Positions 1 to 6,487 of a stretch of DNA of 6,487 nucleotides are shown piece after piece. Under the pieces are notes generated by a model. It was not told the origin of the DNA. It was given only the letters and a program-made list of their open reading frames with translations, and did not search any database. The stretch is taken from NCBI GenBank assembly GCA_003513895.1, contig DOSU01000016.1:1-6487 (forward strand), in the 5' to 3' direction. Each line of letters opens with the position of its first letter. Position 1 is the first letter of the stretch. Source of the DNA: Rikenellaceae bacterium. Its GTDB lineage: Bacteria > Bacteroidota > Bacteroidia > Bacteroidales > UBA932. The translations under genes and the position numbers were made by a program.

Positions 1-1
1 A

Positions 2-1897
2 AAGAGTTCAAGAAATGCGCTTGACCTTACTACAATTGTCCCGCAGATAATATTCGATCCGGTAAACGAAAAAATTTCCGGGACCAATGGCAAACCTGTA
101 AAGATTCTTATAAACGGTCTCAATGCAACAGAGATAGAACTGAAATCGCTCAGGCCGGATCAGATTCTCAGACTCGACCACTATGACGTTCCGCCGGCAA
201 GATATGCAGAGTACGGAAATGTATTAAACATTATAACCAAAAGTGCAGAAGATGGTATTTCGGCCGGAATAAATGCTTCAACTGCTTTTACAACAGGATT
301 TGGAAATGAGATGGCCTATTTCAAATTCAATCGAAAACAACACCAGCTTGCCCTGGACTACTCTTTGTATTACAGAAATTACTCGGACAGGGAACAAGAG
401 TCATTTTACAATTATGACTTCAATGGAACAGATTATACCAGAACTCAGAAAATAAAAAATGCCTTCGGTTATGACGACCATTACATTAATCTAACATACA
501 CAAATCAAAAGAACGACAACTACGCACTAAAAATAAAACTCTCTCCAAACTACATGAGCAGGAAGAACGATGGTAATTCCGTGATAGATTATGACGCGAA
601 TGGCGAACTTAGCCAGAGAACAGGAAATGACCACATGAGAGCTTCGGTATTCAGTCCCTCCGCCGACATTTATTTCTGGAAACAGATGAAGAATAAGCAG
701 GAACTTGCCGTTAATATAGTTGGTACCGGATTTGTCACTTCCAACAAATATTACAAAAAAGAGTATGACAATGCTCACAATCTTGTTCTTGACGACAATA
801 TGGATGAAAAGAACAGAAAGCAATCACTCATAGGAGAGGTAAACTATTCTGTTGAGCTGAAAAACATACGCCTTAATGCCGGTTACTCCATCGAGACAAG
901 CAGTATGAAATCCGATGTTGTGAACAGTTTTGAATCGTCAATATACACCACATCATTCCTTAAAAACTATCTATATTCCGAAATTTCCGGCCAGAAAGAT
1001 AAATGGTCATACAAAGCCAGTATTGGCGTCTCAAATATCAAAAGAGAGACTGTATCCGATAAGTATAGCAACTGGCTCTTCAGACCTTCTTTAACTGTTG
1101 GATACAACATAAACAAGAATCAGAGTCTTCGCCTGTCTTATAAAAAAGACTCTTCAGAGCCATCATTATCAGAGCTCAGCAATAACAGAATATTCATAAC
1201 CGAACATATAATCCGGCAAGGAAATCCGGATCTCAGGCCAAGCGTATCCAACGAACTATTCCTGGATTACTCTCTAAAGATCAGATTTCTTGACTTTCAA
1301 TTTACCCCATACTACAAACAGACAACTAATCCGATAAACACATACTTTACCAGATCCGAAGAAAATCTTGTTATGGCATCGGAAAACGGAGAATATTCAA
1401 AAAACTACGGAATAAGCTACTCAGGCACAATTAAGCCATTCAGCAGTAACCTTGTTTCCATAAGATTCAGCGGACAGGTGATGAACACAGAACTCACAAG
1501 TGTGCAGGCCGGTTCATATTCCCATCTGTATACACCACTCTGGTATCAGATTAATGTTCAGCATAAAAGCTTCCTTGTCTATTACCAGGGAAATATAGTT
1601 GGCAAATATCTCAGTGGCCCATACCTGTCCACCAACGAGAATAATTCGCACTTCGGGGCAAGATACACAAGAAACAACCTATCGGTTTTCGCAAGTGTTT
1701 ACTGGATTTTTACAAGATCGAAATACAGGACATCCACTATCCCGGAAAGCATTGTCAATTTTCATAATTTCAGCTGGATAAACGATAATGCATCGATGTT
1801 TGTAGTTGGTATAAGCTATAATTTTTTGAAAGGTAAAAGTTATTCAGAAAAAGCGCGTAAACTTCAGAACGAAGACAGAGACTCCGGAATGTTCTGA
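2..1897 (+). CDS. TonB-dependent receptor-like outer-membrane beta-barrel protein, 5'-truncated by the window edge
   Basis: The frame is open from base 2 to the TGA at 1895-1897, giving 631 visible residues; a second in-frame stop, TAA, follows directly. The ATG at 311 is internal, because clear family sequence precedes it. Visible residues 1-85 are the end of a plug domain: a stretch like ALDL..VPQI, then KILINGLNA, then ARYAEYGNVLNIITK, which matches the usual plug ending 'PSARY...G.iNIiTK'. The remainder is a barrel of alternating aromatic and polar strands. It includes the motif QGNPDLRP (visible residues 406-413, bases 1217-1240), typical of the Bacteroidota outer-membrane beta-barrel family (Pfam OMP_b-brl_3 type). 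The last strand, near SMFVVGISYNF, is followed by a polar tail ending in DRDSGMF, a style of ending I recall for this family. The missing N-terminus should hold a signal peptide, usually a carboxypeptidase-regulatory-like domain, and the start of the plug. Family members sit in the outer membrane; the ligand cannot be read from the sequence. No SusD-like partner is visible downstream. Confidence 0.88.
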   Translation, partial: KSSRNALDLTTIVPQIIFDPVNEKISGTNGKPVKILINGLNATEIELKSLRPDQILRLDHYDVPPARYAEYGNVLNIITKSAEDGISAGINASTAFTTGFGNEMAYFKFNRKQHQLALDYSLYYRNYSDREQESFYNYDFNGTDYTRTQKIKNAFGYDDHYINLTYTNQKNDNYALKIKLSPNYMSRKNDGNSVIDYDANGELSQRTGNDHMRASVFSPSADIYFWKQMKNKQELAVNIVGTGFVTSNKYYKKEYDNAHNLVLDDNMDEKNRKQSLIGEVNYSVELKNIRLNAGYSIETSSMKSDVVNSFESSIYTTSFLKNYLYSEISGQKDKWSYKASIGVSNIKRETVSDKYSNWLFRPSLTVGYNINKNQSLRLSYKKDSSEPSLSELSNNRIFITEHIIRQGNPDLRPSVSNELFLDYSLKIRFLDFQFTPYYKQTTNPINTYFTRSEENLVMASENGEYSKNYGISYSGTIKPFSSNLVSIRFSGQVMNTELTSVQAGSYSHLYTPLWYQINVQHKSFLVYYQGNIVGKYLSGPYLSTNENNSHFGARYTRNNLSVFASVYWIFTRSKYRTSTIPESIVNFHNFSWINDNASMFVVGISYNFLKGKSYSEKARKLQNEDRDSGMF

Positions 1898-1901
1898 TAA
1901 A

Positions 1902-1950
1902 TGTGAATATTAAAATTTCTATCTTTAAAGTCCAAATTTTAATATTCGCA
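1902..1950. repeat. 17-bp AT-rich inverted repeat filling the only intergenic gap
   Basis: The left arm TGTGAATATTAAAATTT (1902-1918) pairs with the right arm AAATTTTAATATTCGCA (1934-1950). The inner 14 bp are perfect, followed by one T/G mismatch (a G-U wobble in RNA) and two more pairs. The loop is 15 nt (1919-1933) and contains the small palindrome CTTTAAAG (1923-1930). The structure begins 4 bases after the barrel gene's stop codon and ends 2 bases before the peptidase ATG. It is nearly all A/T and no T-run follows it, so it is not a classic intrinsic terminator. It could be an operator for a dimeric regulator, a weak terminator or mRNA-end stabiliser for the barrel gene, or a hairpin that masks the peptidase start on a read-through mRNA. 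The symmetry is seen directly; the role is inference. Confidence 0.6.
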
Positions 1951-1952
1951 AA

Positions 1953-3758
1953 ATGAAGCTCGGTAATATTTCTATAAGGTTTTCCACTAGCATCTTATCC
2001 TTTTTTATAATTTTTAGTTCTGTATCATTCGCTCAGGCATCAAAAACAAAAGATGATAAATTCCTAACATATTTCGAGAAAAACAGTTTTAACAAAACTC
2101 CGCGATACGCAGAAACAGTTGAGTTTTGCAAGCTCCTGGACGATAATTCAAAAATAGTGTCTTTTCAAACAATCGGGACTTCACCCCAAGGCAGAGAAAT
2201 TCCAATCCTGATTGTAGACAAAGACGGTTTGACAGATCCGAAGGAAATTCGCAAAAAAGGCCGTACTGTTGTTGTCGCGGAGGCTTGTATTCATGCAGGC
2301 GAACCGGATGGTAAAGATGCAGGACTCATGCTCATAAGGGATATCGCAATTTATGGCAAATATCCGGGGCTGCTCAACAATGTATCTTTTTTGTTTATCC
2401 CCATTATTAATGTAGATGGGCATGAAGATTTTGGAACTCATTATAGAATAAATCAAAATGGGCCGGAAGAGGTTGGTGCGAGATATACTGCGCAAAAGCT
2501 CAACATGAACAGGGATTTCATAAAGGCTGATGCTCCCGAAACAAAATCACTGCTCTCTCTTTATAAAAAATGGATGCCCGAACTCTTTATAGACATCCAT
2601 GTTACAAACGGAGCCGACTTCCAGTATGTCTCCACATATGGTATGGACCAGTGCGGTTTTCTTGCTTCCAACATGCTTGAGTGGACTAAAAAAATCTATG
2701 AAAAACAGCTCCGGGAGAAGATGGCAGTTGCCGGATATCCAATCTTTCCATACTTCGAATTCAACAGCTATACCAATCCGGGAGCTGGTGTATTGCCGGA
2801 CAACTTCCCTCCCCAGTATTCCAATGGTTATGCATCTGCAAACAACCGCATTGGGCTTCTAATTGAGAACCATATATACAAACCATACAAAGAGAGGGTC
2901 AAATCGGCATATTTTATCGTCAAAAATTCCCTTGAAATAATAGGTTCAAACAGTTCCTCACTTAAAACCGAAATTGTTAAAGCTGATAAATTCATTTCAT
3001 CTGCAGAATTCAGGAGAGACTCTCTTCCTATGATGTATTCCCATGACAGAAAAGATAGTACTATTGTTAATTTTTTGGCATGGAAAGATACAACAGTTAC
3101 AAGCGACCTAAGCGGTGCAAAATGGACATATTCAAACAGAACAGCACCTATTACCATAAAAATGCCACTCTTTACATCATACAAACAGGAACTGAAGATA
3201 AAGCTTCCTGAGTATTATATTATCCCAGCAGAACAAATTGAGACAATTTCGTTACTGGATGTTCACGGGATAAAATATGAGCGTTTGGAAAAAGACCGGA
3301 CAATTGAGGTGGAAACATACAGGTTTAAGGATCCTAAATGGTCGCAATTCCCCTACGAAGGTAGAGTAACTCTTGATATAAAATACACAACTCAAAAAGA
3401 GCTTGTAAAGTATCGCAAAGGGGATGTTATCGTGACAACTTCACAGCCTAAGGTAAAGATAATTGCTCATCTTCTTGAACCCAAATCACCCACCTCACTG
3501 GTATACTGGGGATTTTACAACAACTTTGCGAGACCCGCTACTGAATTCTGGATTCGGCTAAATTATATGGAAGTTAAGGGAAGAGAAATGCTCGCCAAAG
3601 ATCCTCTGCTCAAAAAGGAGTTCGAAGCAAAAAAAGCATTAGATACTGCCTTCGCAAACGATCCAAATGCAATCCTCCAGTTTTTCATGAGCAAAGTCCG
3701 TAAGAATGTAGAATCGGATGTAAACCGCTACCCTGTAGGCCGGTTAATGATTCTCTAA
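1953..3758 (+). CDS. Secreted M14-family zinc metallocarboxypeptidase-like protein
   Basis: This complete 601-residue protein should hydrolyse peptide or amide bonds outside the cytoplasm. Residues 1-27 form a signal peptide: KLGNISIRF, a hydrophobic core (SILSFFIIFSSV), and a likely type I signal peptidase cut at SFA|QA. The M14 catalytic fold spans about residues 50-330. The zinc-binding HxxE is at His114/Glu117 (IHAGEPDGK), the third ligand is His216 (FIDIHVTNG), the substrate-binding NRDF is at 186-189 (Arg187, like Arg145 of carboxypeptidase A), and the catalytic Glu is Glu305 (GLLIENH, like Glu270). All key residues are present, so it should be active. About 250 further residues follow: a beta-rich segment (about 390-500), then the conserved ending LLEP...SLVYWGFYNNF and the final NRYPVGRL, which I associate with large bacterial M14 proteins. 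The ATG at 1953 is chosen because it directly precedes the signal peptide; no Shine-Dalgarno sequence is visible, only an A-rich context. The substrate is unknown. Its TAA stop overlaps the convergent prenyltransferase gene. Confidence 0.92.
   Translation: MKLGNISIRFSTSILSFFIIFSSVSFAQASKTKDDKFLTYFEKNSFNKTPRYAETVEFCKLLDDNSKIVSFQTIGTSPQGREIPILIVDKDGLTDPKEIRKKGRTVVVAEACIHAGEPDGKDAGLMLIRDIAIYGKYPGLLNNVSFLFIPIINVDGHEDFGTHYRINQNGPEEVGARYTAQKLNMNRDFIKADAPETKSLLSLYKKWMPELFIDIHVTNGADFQYVSTYGMDQCGFLASNMLEWTKKIYEKQLREKMAVAGYPIFPYFEFNSYTNPGAGVLPDNFPPQYSNGYASANNRIGLLIENHIYKPYKERVKSAYFIVKNSLEIIGSNSSSLKTEIVKADKFISSAEFRRDSLPMMYSHDRKDSTIVNFLAWKDTTVTSDLSGAKWTYSNRTAPITIKMPLFTSYKQELKIKLPEYYIIPAEQIETISLLDVHGIKYERLEKDRTIEVETYRFKDPKWSQFPYEGRVTLDIKYTTQKELVKYRKGDVIVTTSQPKVKIIAHLLEPKSPTSLVYWGFYNNFARPATEFWIRLNYMEVKGREMLAKDPLLKKEFEAKKALDTAFANDPNAILQFFMSKVRKNVESDVNRYPVGRLMIL
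3755..3758. other. Tail-to-tail overlap of convergent genes
   Basis: The four bases CTAA carry both stop codons: TAA of the peptidase on the plus strand (3756-3758) and TAG of the prenyltransferase on the minus strand (3757-3755). There is no intergenic DNA, and I saw no hairpin with a T-run close by. Each transcript must therefore end inside the other gene's coding region or run on antisense to it. Confidence 0.9.
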
Positions 3759-4624
3759 ATCAAAATGTCCGCAATAGTGAACACGGCAAATATTACGGAA
3801 GCTACACCATTTGCCGTAAAGAAAGCTGCATTTAGCCGTGAAATATCGTTTGGTTTAACAATCACATGCTGATATACGAGCAATACTGCAAAAATTAAAG
3901 CACCGGCAAGGTAGATGCTCCCCAGTCCTGCAAGTTCTCCGAATAACCATAACAGAGGTATTACCATTGAGTGCCCAACTGCAGAAACAATCAATGCGTT
4001 TTTTCTGCCAAGCAGCCGTGGGATAGAGTGAAGTCCCTCACTGCGATCGAACTCTTCATCGGCAAGTGAATAAAGGATATCGAAACTTGACGACCACAGG
4101 AAAACAATTATTGAAAGTACAAGCGGCACAAAATCAAGCCTGCCGGTAATACTGATGTATGCGGCAGCAGGAGCGCAGGAAAGAGCAAGACCCAAACCGT
4201 AGTGGCATAATGAAGTGAACCTCTTAAGGTAACTGTATCCAAGCAAAATTATAATTGCCGGAACCGACAGATACAAAGCCAGCCTGTTAATTAATGCAGA
4301 TACAATTACAAAAAGTACAACATTAACAACAACAAAAGCAAGTACGGCAGAAGGTGTGAGCAGGGCAGCAGGTATCTCTCTTTTGGATGTTCTGGGGTTC
4401 CTGGCATCAATTTTTCTGTCGGCCCATCTGTTGAATCCCATTGCGCTGTTTCTGGCAAAAATCATAGCAAAAACTATAAGCAATAAAAGCCGCCACGAAA
4501 ATGCACTATCTGTAAATTCTATTGCCAAAAACAGTCCGATTAACGCAAAAGGCATTGCAAATACAGTATGTGCAAATTTTACCATGCTAAGGTACCTGAC
4601 ACCTTTGTCAAAATAACTTTTCAT
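3755..4624 (-). CDS. UbiA-family membrane prenyltransferase (putative 4-hydroxybenzoate polyprenyltransferase type; possibly MqnP-like, menaquinone synthesis)
   Basis: This complete 289-residue integral membrane protein should transfer a polyprenyl chain from its diphosphate onto an aromatic ring. Both Mg2+-diphosphate binding motifs of the UbiA superfamily are present: NRWADRKID (Asn65, Asp69, Asp73), followed by RNPRTSKREIPA, and DILYSLADEEFD (Asp182, Tyr185, Asp189, Asp193). About eight or nine hydrophobic helices are visible, roughly at residues 20-38, 44-63, 88-112, 115-133, 141-160, 163-180, 209-230, 234-254 and 264-286. Length and motif style match the group often annotated 'putative 4-hydroxybenzoate polyprenyltransferase'. 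Bacteroidota generally use menaquinone rather than ubiquinone, so a naphthoate substrate is more likely: the MqnP role in the futalosine pathway, or a MenA-like role. That choice is inference. The protein lacks signs of heme O synthase (CyoE). The ATG at 4624-4622 shares one base with the pheT stop, indicating an operon. The TAG stop overlaps the peptidase gene by 4 bp. Confidence 0.9.
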   Translation of the reverse strand: MKSYFDKGVRYLSMVKFAHTVFAMPFALIGLFLAIEFTDSAFSWRLLLLIVFAMIFARNSAMGFNRWADRKIDARNPRTSKREIPAALLTPSAVLAFVVVNVVLFVIVSALINRLALYLSVPAIIILLGYSYLKRFTSLCHYGLGLALSCAPAAAYISITGRLDFVPLVLSIIVFLWSSSFDILYSLADEEFDRSEGLHSIPRLLGRKNALIVSAVGHSMVIPLLWLFGELAGLGSIYLAGALIFAVLLVYQHVIVKPNDISRLNAAFFTANGVASVIFAVFTIADILI

Positions 4625-4626
4625 TA
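4622..4626 (-). promoter_or_regulatory. TAATG stop-start overlap coupling pheT to the prenyltransferase gene
   Basis: Read on the minus strand, the pheT stop TAA (4626-4624) shares its last A with the ATG (4624-4622) of the next gene. The only purine-rich stretch before the ATG, GAG at 4630-4628, is three bases away, too close for a normal Shine-Dalgarno site. Initiation of the prenyltransferase therefore probably relies on ribosomes that have just terminated on pheT. The overlap is seen directly; the coupling is inferred. Confidence 0.75.
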
Positions 4627-6487
4627 TCTCAGTGCTGCACCAAAGTTATCTGAAAAATTTTTGAGAAGACGACCCATAACTTCTTCTACATATCTGTCTG
4701 TAAGAGTTTTCTCGGTATCCTGCAATACAAAACTTATTGCATATTGTTTTTTGCCCTCCGGAATTTTTTCGCCCCTGAATACATCAAAAAGAGTGACACT
4801 CTTCAGAATTTTTTTCTCTGTTTTGAATGAACTCCTTCGTAGTTCGGCAAAAGATACTTTTTCATCTAAAAGAAGAGCAAGGTCTCGGCGAACTTCCGGA
4901 AATTTAGGAAGCTCCCTGTATAGCACCTTCTGCTTTTTTATAAGCGAGAAAAGTACATTCCATGAAATTTCAGCAGCGAAAACCTGCTGTTTAATTCCAA
5001 ACTGCTTCAAAAGCGAAGCATTGATATTTCCCATAACGGCCACCTCTTTACCTGAGGCGGTTTTATACACAAGCCCTTCGGAAAACAAGTCGGACGGTGC
5101 GTAAGAATACTCCAACTCGTCCGGTTCAATTCCAAATCTCCTGAGTAGTAATTCTAAATATCCTTTAAGCGTAAAATAGCTGGCAGGATTGGCTTTTGAT
5201 CTCCAGGACTGGTTACCCGGTCCTGTTACAAATATTGAAAATTTAGATGCCTCTTTGTATGATTTAAGATTCTGCGCAGCACTTTTATTTTCAGCTGTTG
5301 TCTCTTCCACAAAAGAGTAAACATTCCCCATTTCGAAGAGTTTAAGGTCGTTGTGCTGGCGGTTGATGTTGTGAACAATCACTTCAAGACCGTTTAACAA
5401 CAATGTCTGCCTCATCGAGTTCAAATCCGAACTCAGCGGGTTCAATATTCTTACAAGTTTTGATTCCGGATATGTCTTAAGATTCGAGTAGTACTCACTT
5501 TTTGTAAGAGAGTTGTTCATCATTTCGGTAAAACCGTTGTCTGCAAGAAAATCAGCTGCAAGTTCCTTCACCTTTTCAGGATCTGGTTTTGGAGTAGGAT
5601 TAATAGAAGCAGTAACTCTTTCCGGCAATTCAATGTTATTATAGCCGTAAATCCTAAGAACATCCTCTACGATATCACACTCTCTTGTTACATCTACGCG
5701 ATATCCGGGTACTGAAATTTTAGCTCCGTTATTGTCTGAAGTCAAAATATCGTATTCAAGAAAATTTAGAATATCAAGAATAGTCTTCCCTCCAATTTTT
5801 TTACCAATCAGTGCTTCTATTCTCTCAAACGAAATTTCAACCTCTGCCCTTTTAATTACATCCCCGTAAACTTCTTTTATCTCTCCAACAATATTGGCAC
5901 CTGCAACTTCCTGCAATAGTTGAGCTGCTCTTTTGAGAGCATATGGAATAATTTCCGGGTCGGCACCTCTTTCGTAGCGGAACGAAGCATCGGTTTTAAG
6001 CCCGTGTCGCTTTGAACTCTTCCTTATTGTTACAGGATTAAAATATGCACTTTCCAGAAAAATGCGTTTAGTCGCCTGAGAAACTCCTGAAGTGAGACCT
6101 CCAAAAATACCGGCCATACACATAGGATTATTCTCATTACAAATCATAAGATCTTCCGAAGTGAGTTTTCTCTCTGTCCCGTCAAGTGTAACGAAAGATT
6201 CTCCCTGAACCGCCTTCCTTACAACAATTACTCCTCCGTCAATTTTATCATAGTCAAATGCATGAAGCGGGTGACCTGTCTCCTGGAGTATGTAATTTGT
6301 TATATCTACAACATTATTTATTGGTTTAAGACCTATTGATACAAGTCTTTTCTGCAGCCATTCCGGAGAAGGTGCTATTGTTATGTTATCGAAAGTAATA
6401 CCTGAATATCTTGGTGCATCTTCAGTTGCTTTCACAACTAATTCTATTGGTTTGGTATTGGCAGAAGAACGCTTTAATGCAGAAAAA
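4624..6487 (-). CDS. pheT: Phenylalanyl-tRNA synthetase beta subunit, N-terminus cut by the window edge
   Basis: PheT pairs with PheS (alpha2beta2) in the cytoplasm to charge tRNA-Phe; the beta subunit binds tRNA and removes mischarged Tyr. The frame is open to the window edge, giving 620 visible residues. The GTG at 6435 is internal, because homologous sequence (KPIELVVKATEDAPRYSG) runs through it. Domains in visible numbering: B3/4 editing domain about 25-195, B5 about 213-285 (ending DIVEDVLRIYGYNNIELP), the catalytically dead synthetase-like core about 297-517, and the FDX-ACB anticodon-binding domain about 527-620 (FPEVRRDLALLLDE near its start). Editing residues recalled for E. coli (His265, Gly318, Glu334, Ala356) appear conserved: His75 in HPLHAFD, Gly129 in FGG, Glu145 in FLESA and Ala167 in KTDAS, with spacings equal or within one residue. 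This places the cut about 190 residues from the N-terminus, removing the OB-fold tRNA-binding region. The promoter and any leader lie outside the window. The prenyltransferase gene follows with a one-base overlap. Confidence 0.96.
   Translation of the reverse strand, partial: FSALKRSSANTKPIELVVKATEDAPRYSGITFDNITIAPSPEWLQKRLVSIGLKPINNVVDITNYILQETGHPLHAFDYDKIDGGVIVVRKAVQGESFVTLDGTERKLTSEDLMICNENNPMCMAGIFGGLTSGVSQATKRIFLESAYFNPVTIRKSSKRHGLKTDASFRYERGADPEIIPYALKRAAQLLQEVAGANIVGEIKEVYGDVIKRAEVEISFERIEALIGKKIGGKTILDILNFLEYDILTSDNNGAKISVPGYRVDVTRECDIVEDVLRIYGYNNIELPERVTASINPTPKPDPEKVKELAADFLADNGFTEMMNNSLTKSEYYSNLKTYPESKLVRILNPLSSDLNSMRQTLLLNGLEVIVHNINRQHNDLKLFEMGNVYSFVEETTAENKSAAQNLKSYKEASKFSIFVTGPGNQSWRSKANPASYFTLKGYLELLLRRFGIEPDELEYSYAPSDLFSEGLVYKTASGKEVAVMGNINASLLKQFGIKQQVFAAEISWNVLFSLIKKQKVLYRELPKFPEVRRDLALLLDEKVSFAELRRSSFKTEKKILKSVTLFDVFRGEKIPEGKKQYAISFVLQDTEKTLTDRYVEEVMGRLLKNFSDNFGAALR

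Noticed and set aside
311..313. ATG as the start of the barrel protein
   Set aside because: Bases 2-310 in the same frame encode a recognisable plug-domain end, so the gene begins upstream of the window.
1920..1927. TATCTTTA in the loop of the inverted repeat as a Bacteroidota -7 promoter element (TAnnTTTG)
   Set aside because: The last base differs from consensus and no TTTG is found at the expected -33 spacing upstream. A promoter for the peptidase is possible but not supported enough to list.
1902..1950. Reading the inverted repeat as an ordinary rho-independent terminator
   Set aside because: The stem is almost all A/T and is followed by CAAAATG rather than a T-run; the right arm ends two bases before a start codon.
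2828..3184. Minus-strand open frame of 118 codons inside the peptidase gene
   Set aside because: It is fully antisense to conserved M14 coding sequence and its translation has no recognisable domain.
4568..5104. Plus-strand open frame of 178 codons antisense to the pheT 3' end and the prenyltransferase 5' end
   Set aside because: It lies opposite two strongly supported genes, its translation shows no recognisable domain, and it crosses the coupled pheT/prenyltransferase junction. It is a shadow frame.
5971..5997. Possible loss of a PheT editing residue, because Phe replaces the His of E. coli in TDASxRYERG
   Set aside because: By spacing, the E. coli editing His265 aligns with the His of HPLHAFD, and the Gly, Glu and Ala editing positions are also present. 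The Phe is at a variable site, so editing is expected to be intact.
6433..6435. GTG as the start codon of pheT
   Set aside because: The same frame stays open to the window edge and encodes sequence continuous with the PheT family (KPIELVVKATEDAPRYSG), so this GTG is an internal valine and the real start is outside the window.

Overview
The window reads as a stretch of ordinary chromosome from an AT-rich member of the Bacteroidota (Bacteroidetes). The evidence is a TonB-receptor-like outer-membrane barrel protein of a type abundant in that phylum, a secreted M14 metallopeptidase with a Bacteroidota-like signal peptide (predicted cut before Gln), and no clear Shine-Dalgarno sequence before the two start codons that can be inspected. 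This assignment is inferred from protein style, not from a database match. Nothing marks the window as mobile: no transposase, integrase, tRNA, rRNA, CRISPR array or phage gene was seen.

Layout. (1) Positions 2-1897, plus strand: the C-terminal 631 residues of an outer-membrane beta-barrel protein whose start lies upstream of the window. (2) Positions 1898-1952: the only non-coding gap, 55 bp, almost filled by a 17-bp AT-rich inverted repeat. (3) Positions 1953-3758, plus strand: a complete 601-residue exported M14 zinc carboxypeptidase-like protein with all zinc ligands and the catalytic Glu. (4) Positions 3755-4624, minus strand: a complete 289-residue UbiA-family membrane prenyltransferase. 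(5) Positions 4624-6487, minus strand: the C-terminal 620 residues of PheT, the beta subunit of phenylalanyl-tRNA synthetase, whose start lies beyond the right edge.

How the genes relate. The barrel protein and the peptidase are co-directional and both act in the cell envelope or outside the cell, but the inverted repeat between them leaves open whether they are co-transcribed. On the other strand, pheT and the prenyltransferase gene overlap by one base (TAATG), so they are very probably one transcript with coupled translation. The two gene pairs converge: the peptidase and prenyltransferase genes overlap tail to tail by 4 bp, leaving no room for a terminator between them. I did not find a new biological system here. 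The points most worth a second look are the inverted repeat, the two tight gene junctions and the true substrate of the prenyltransferase.
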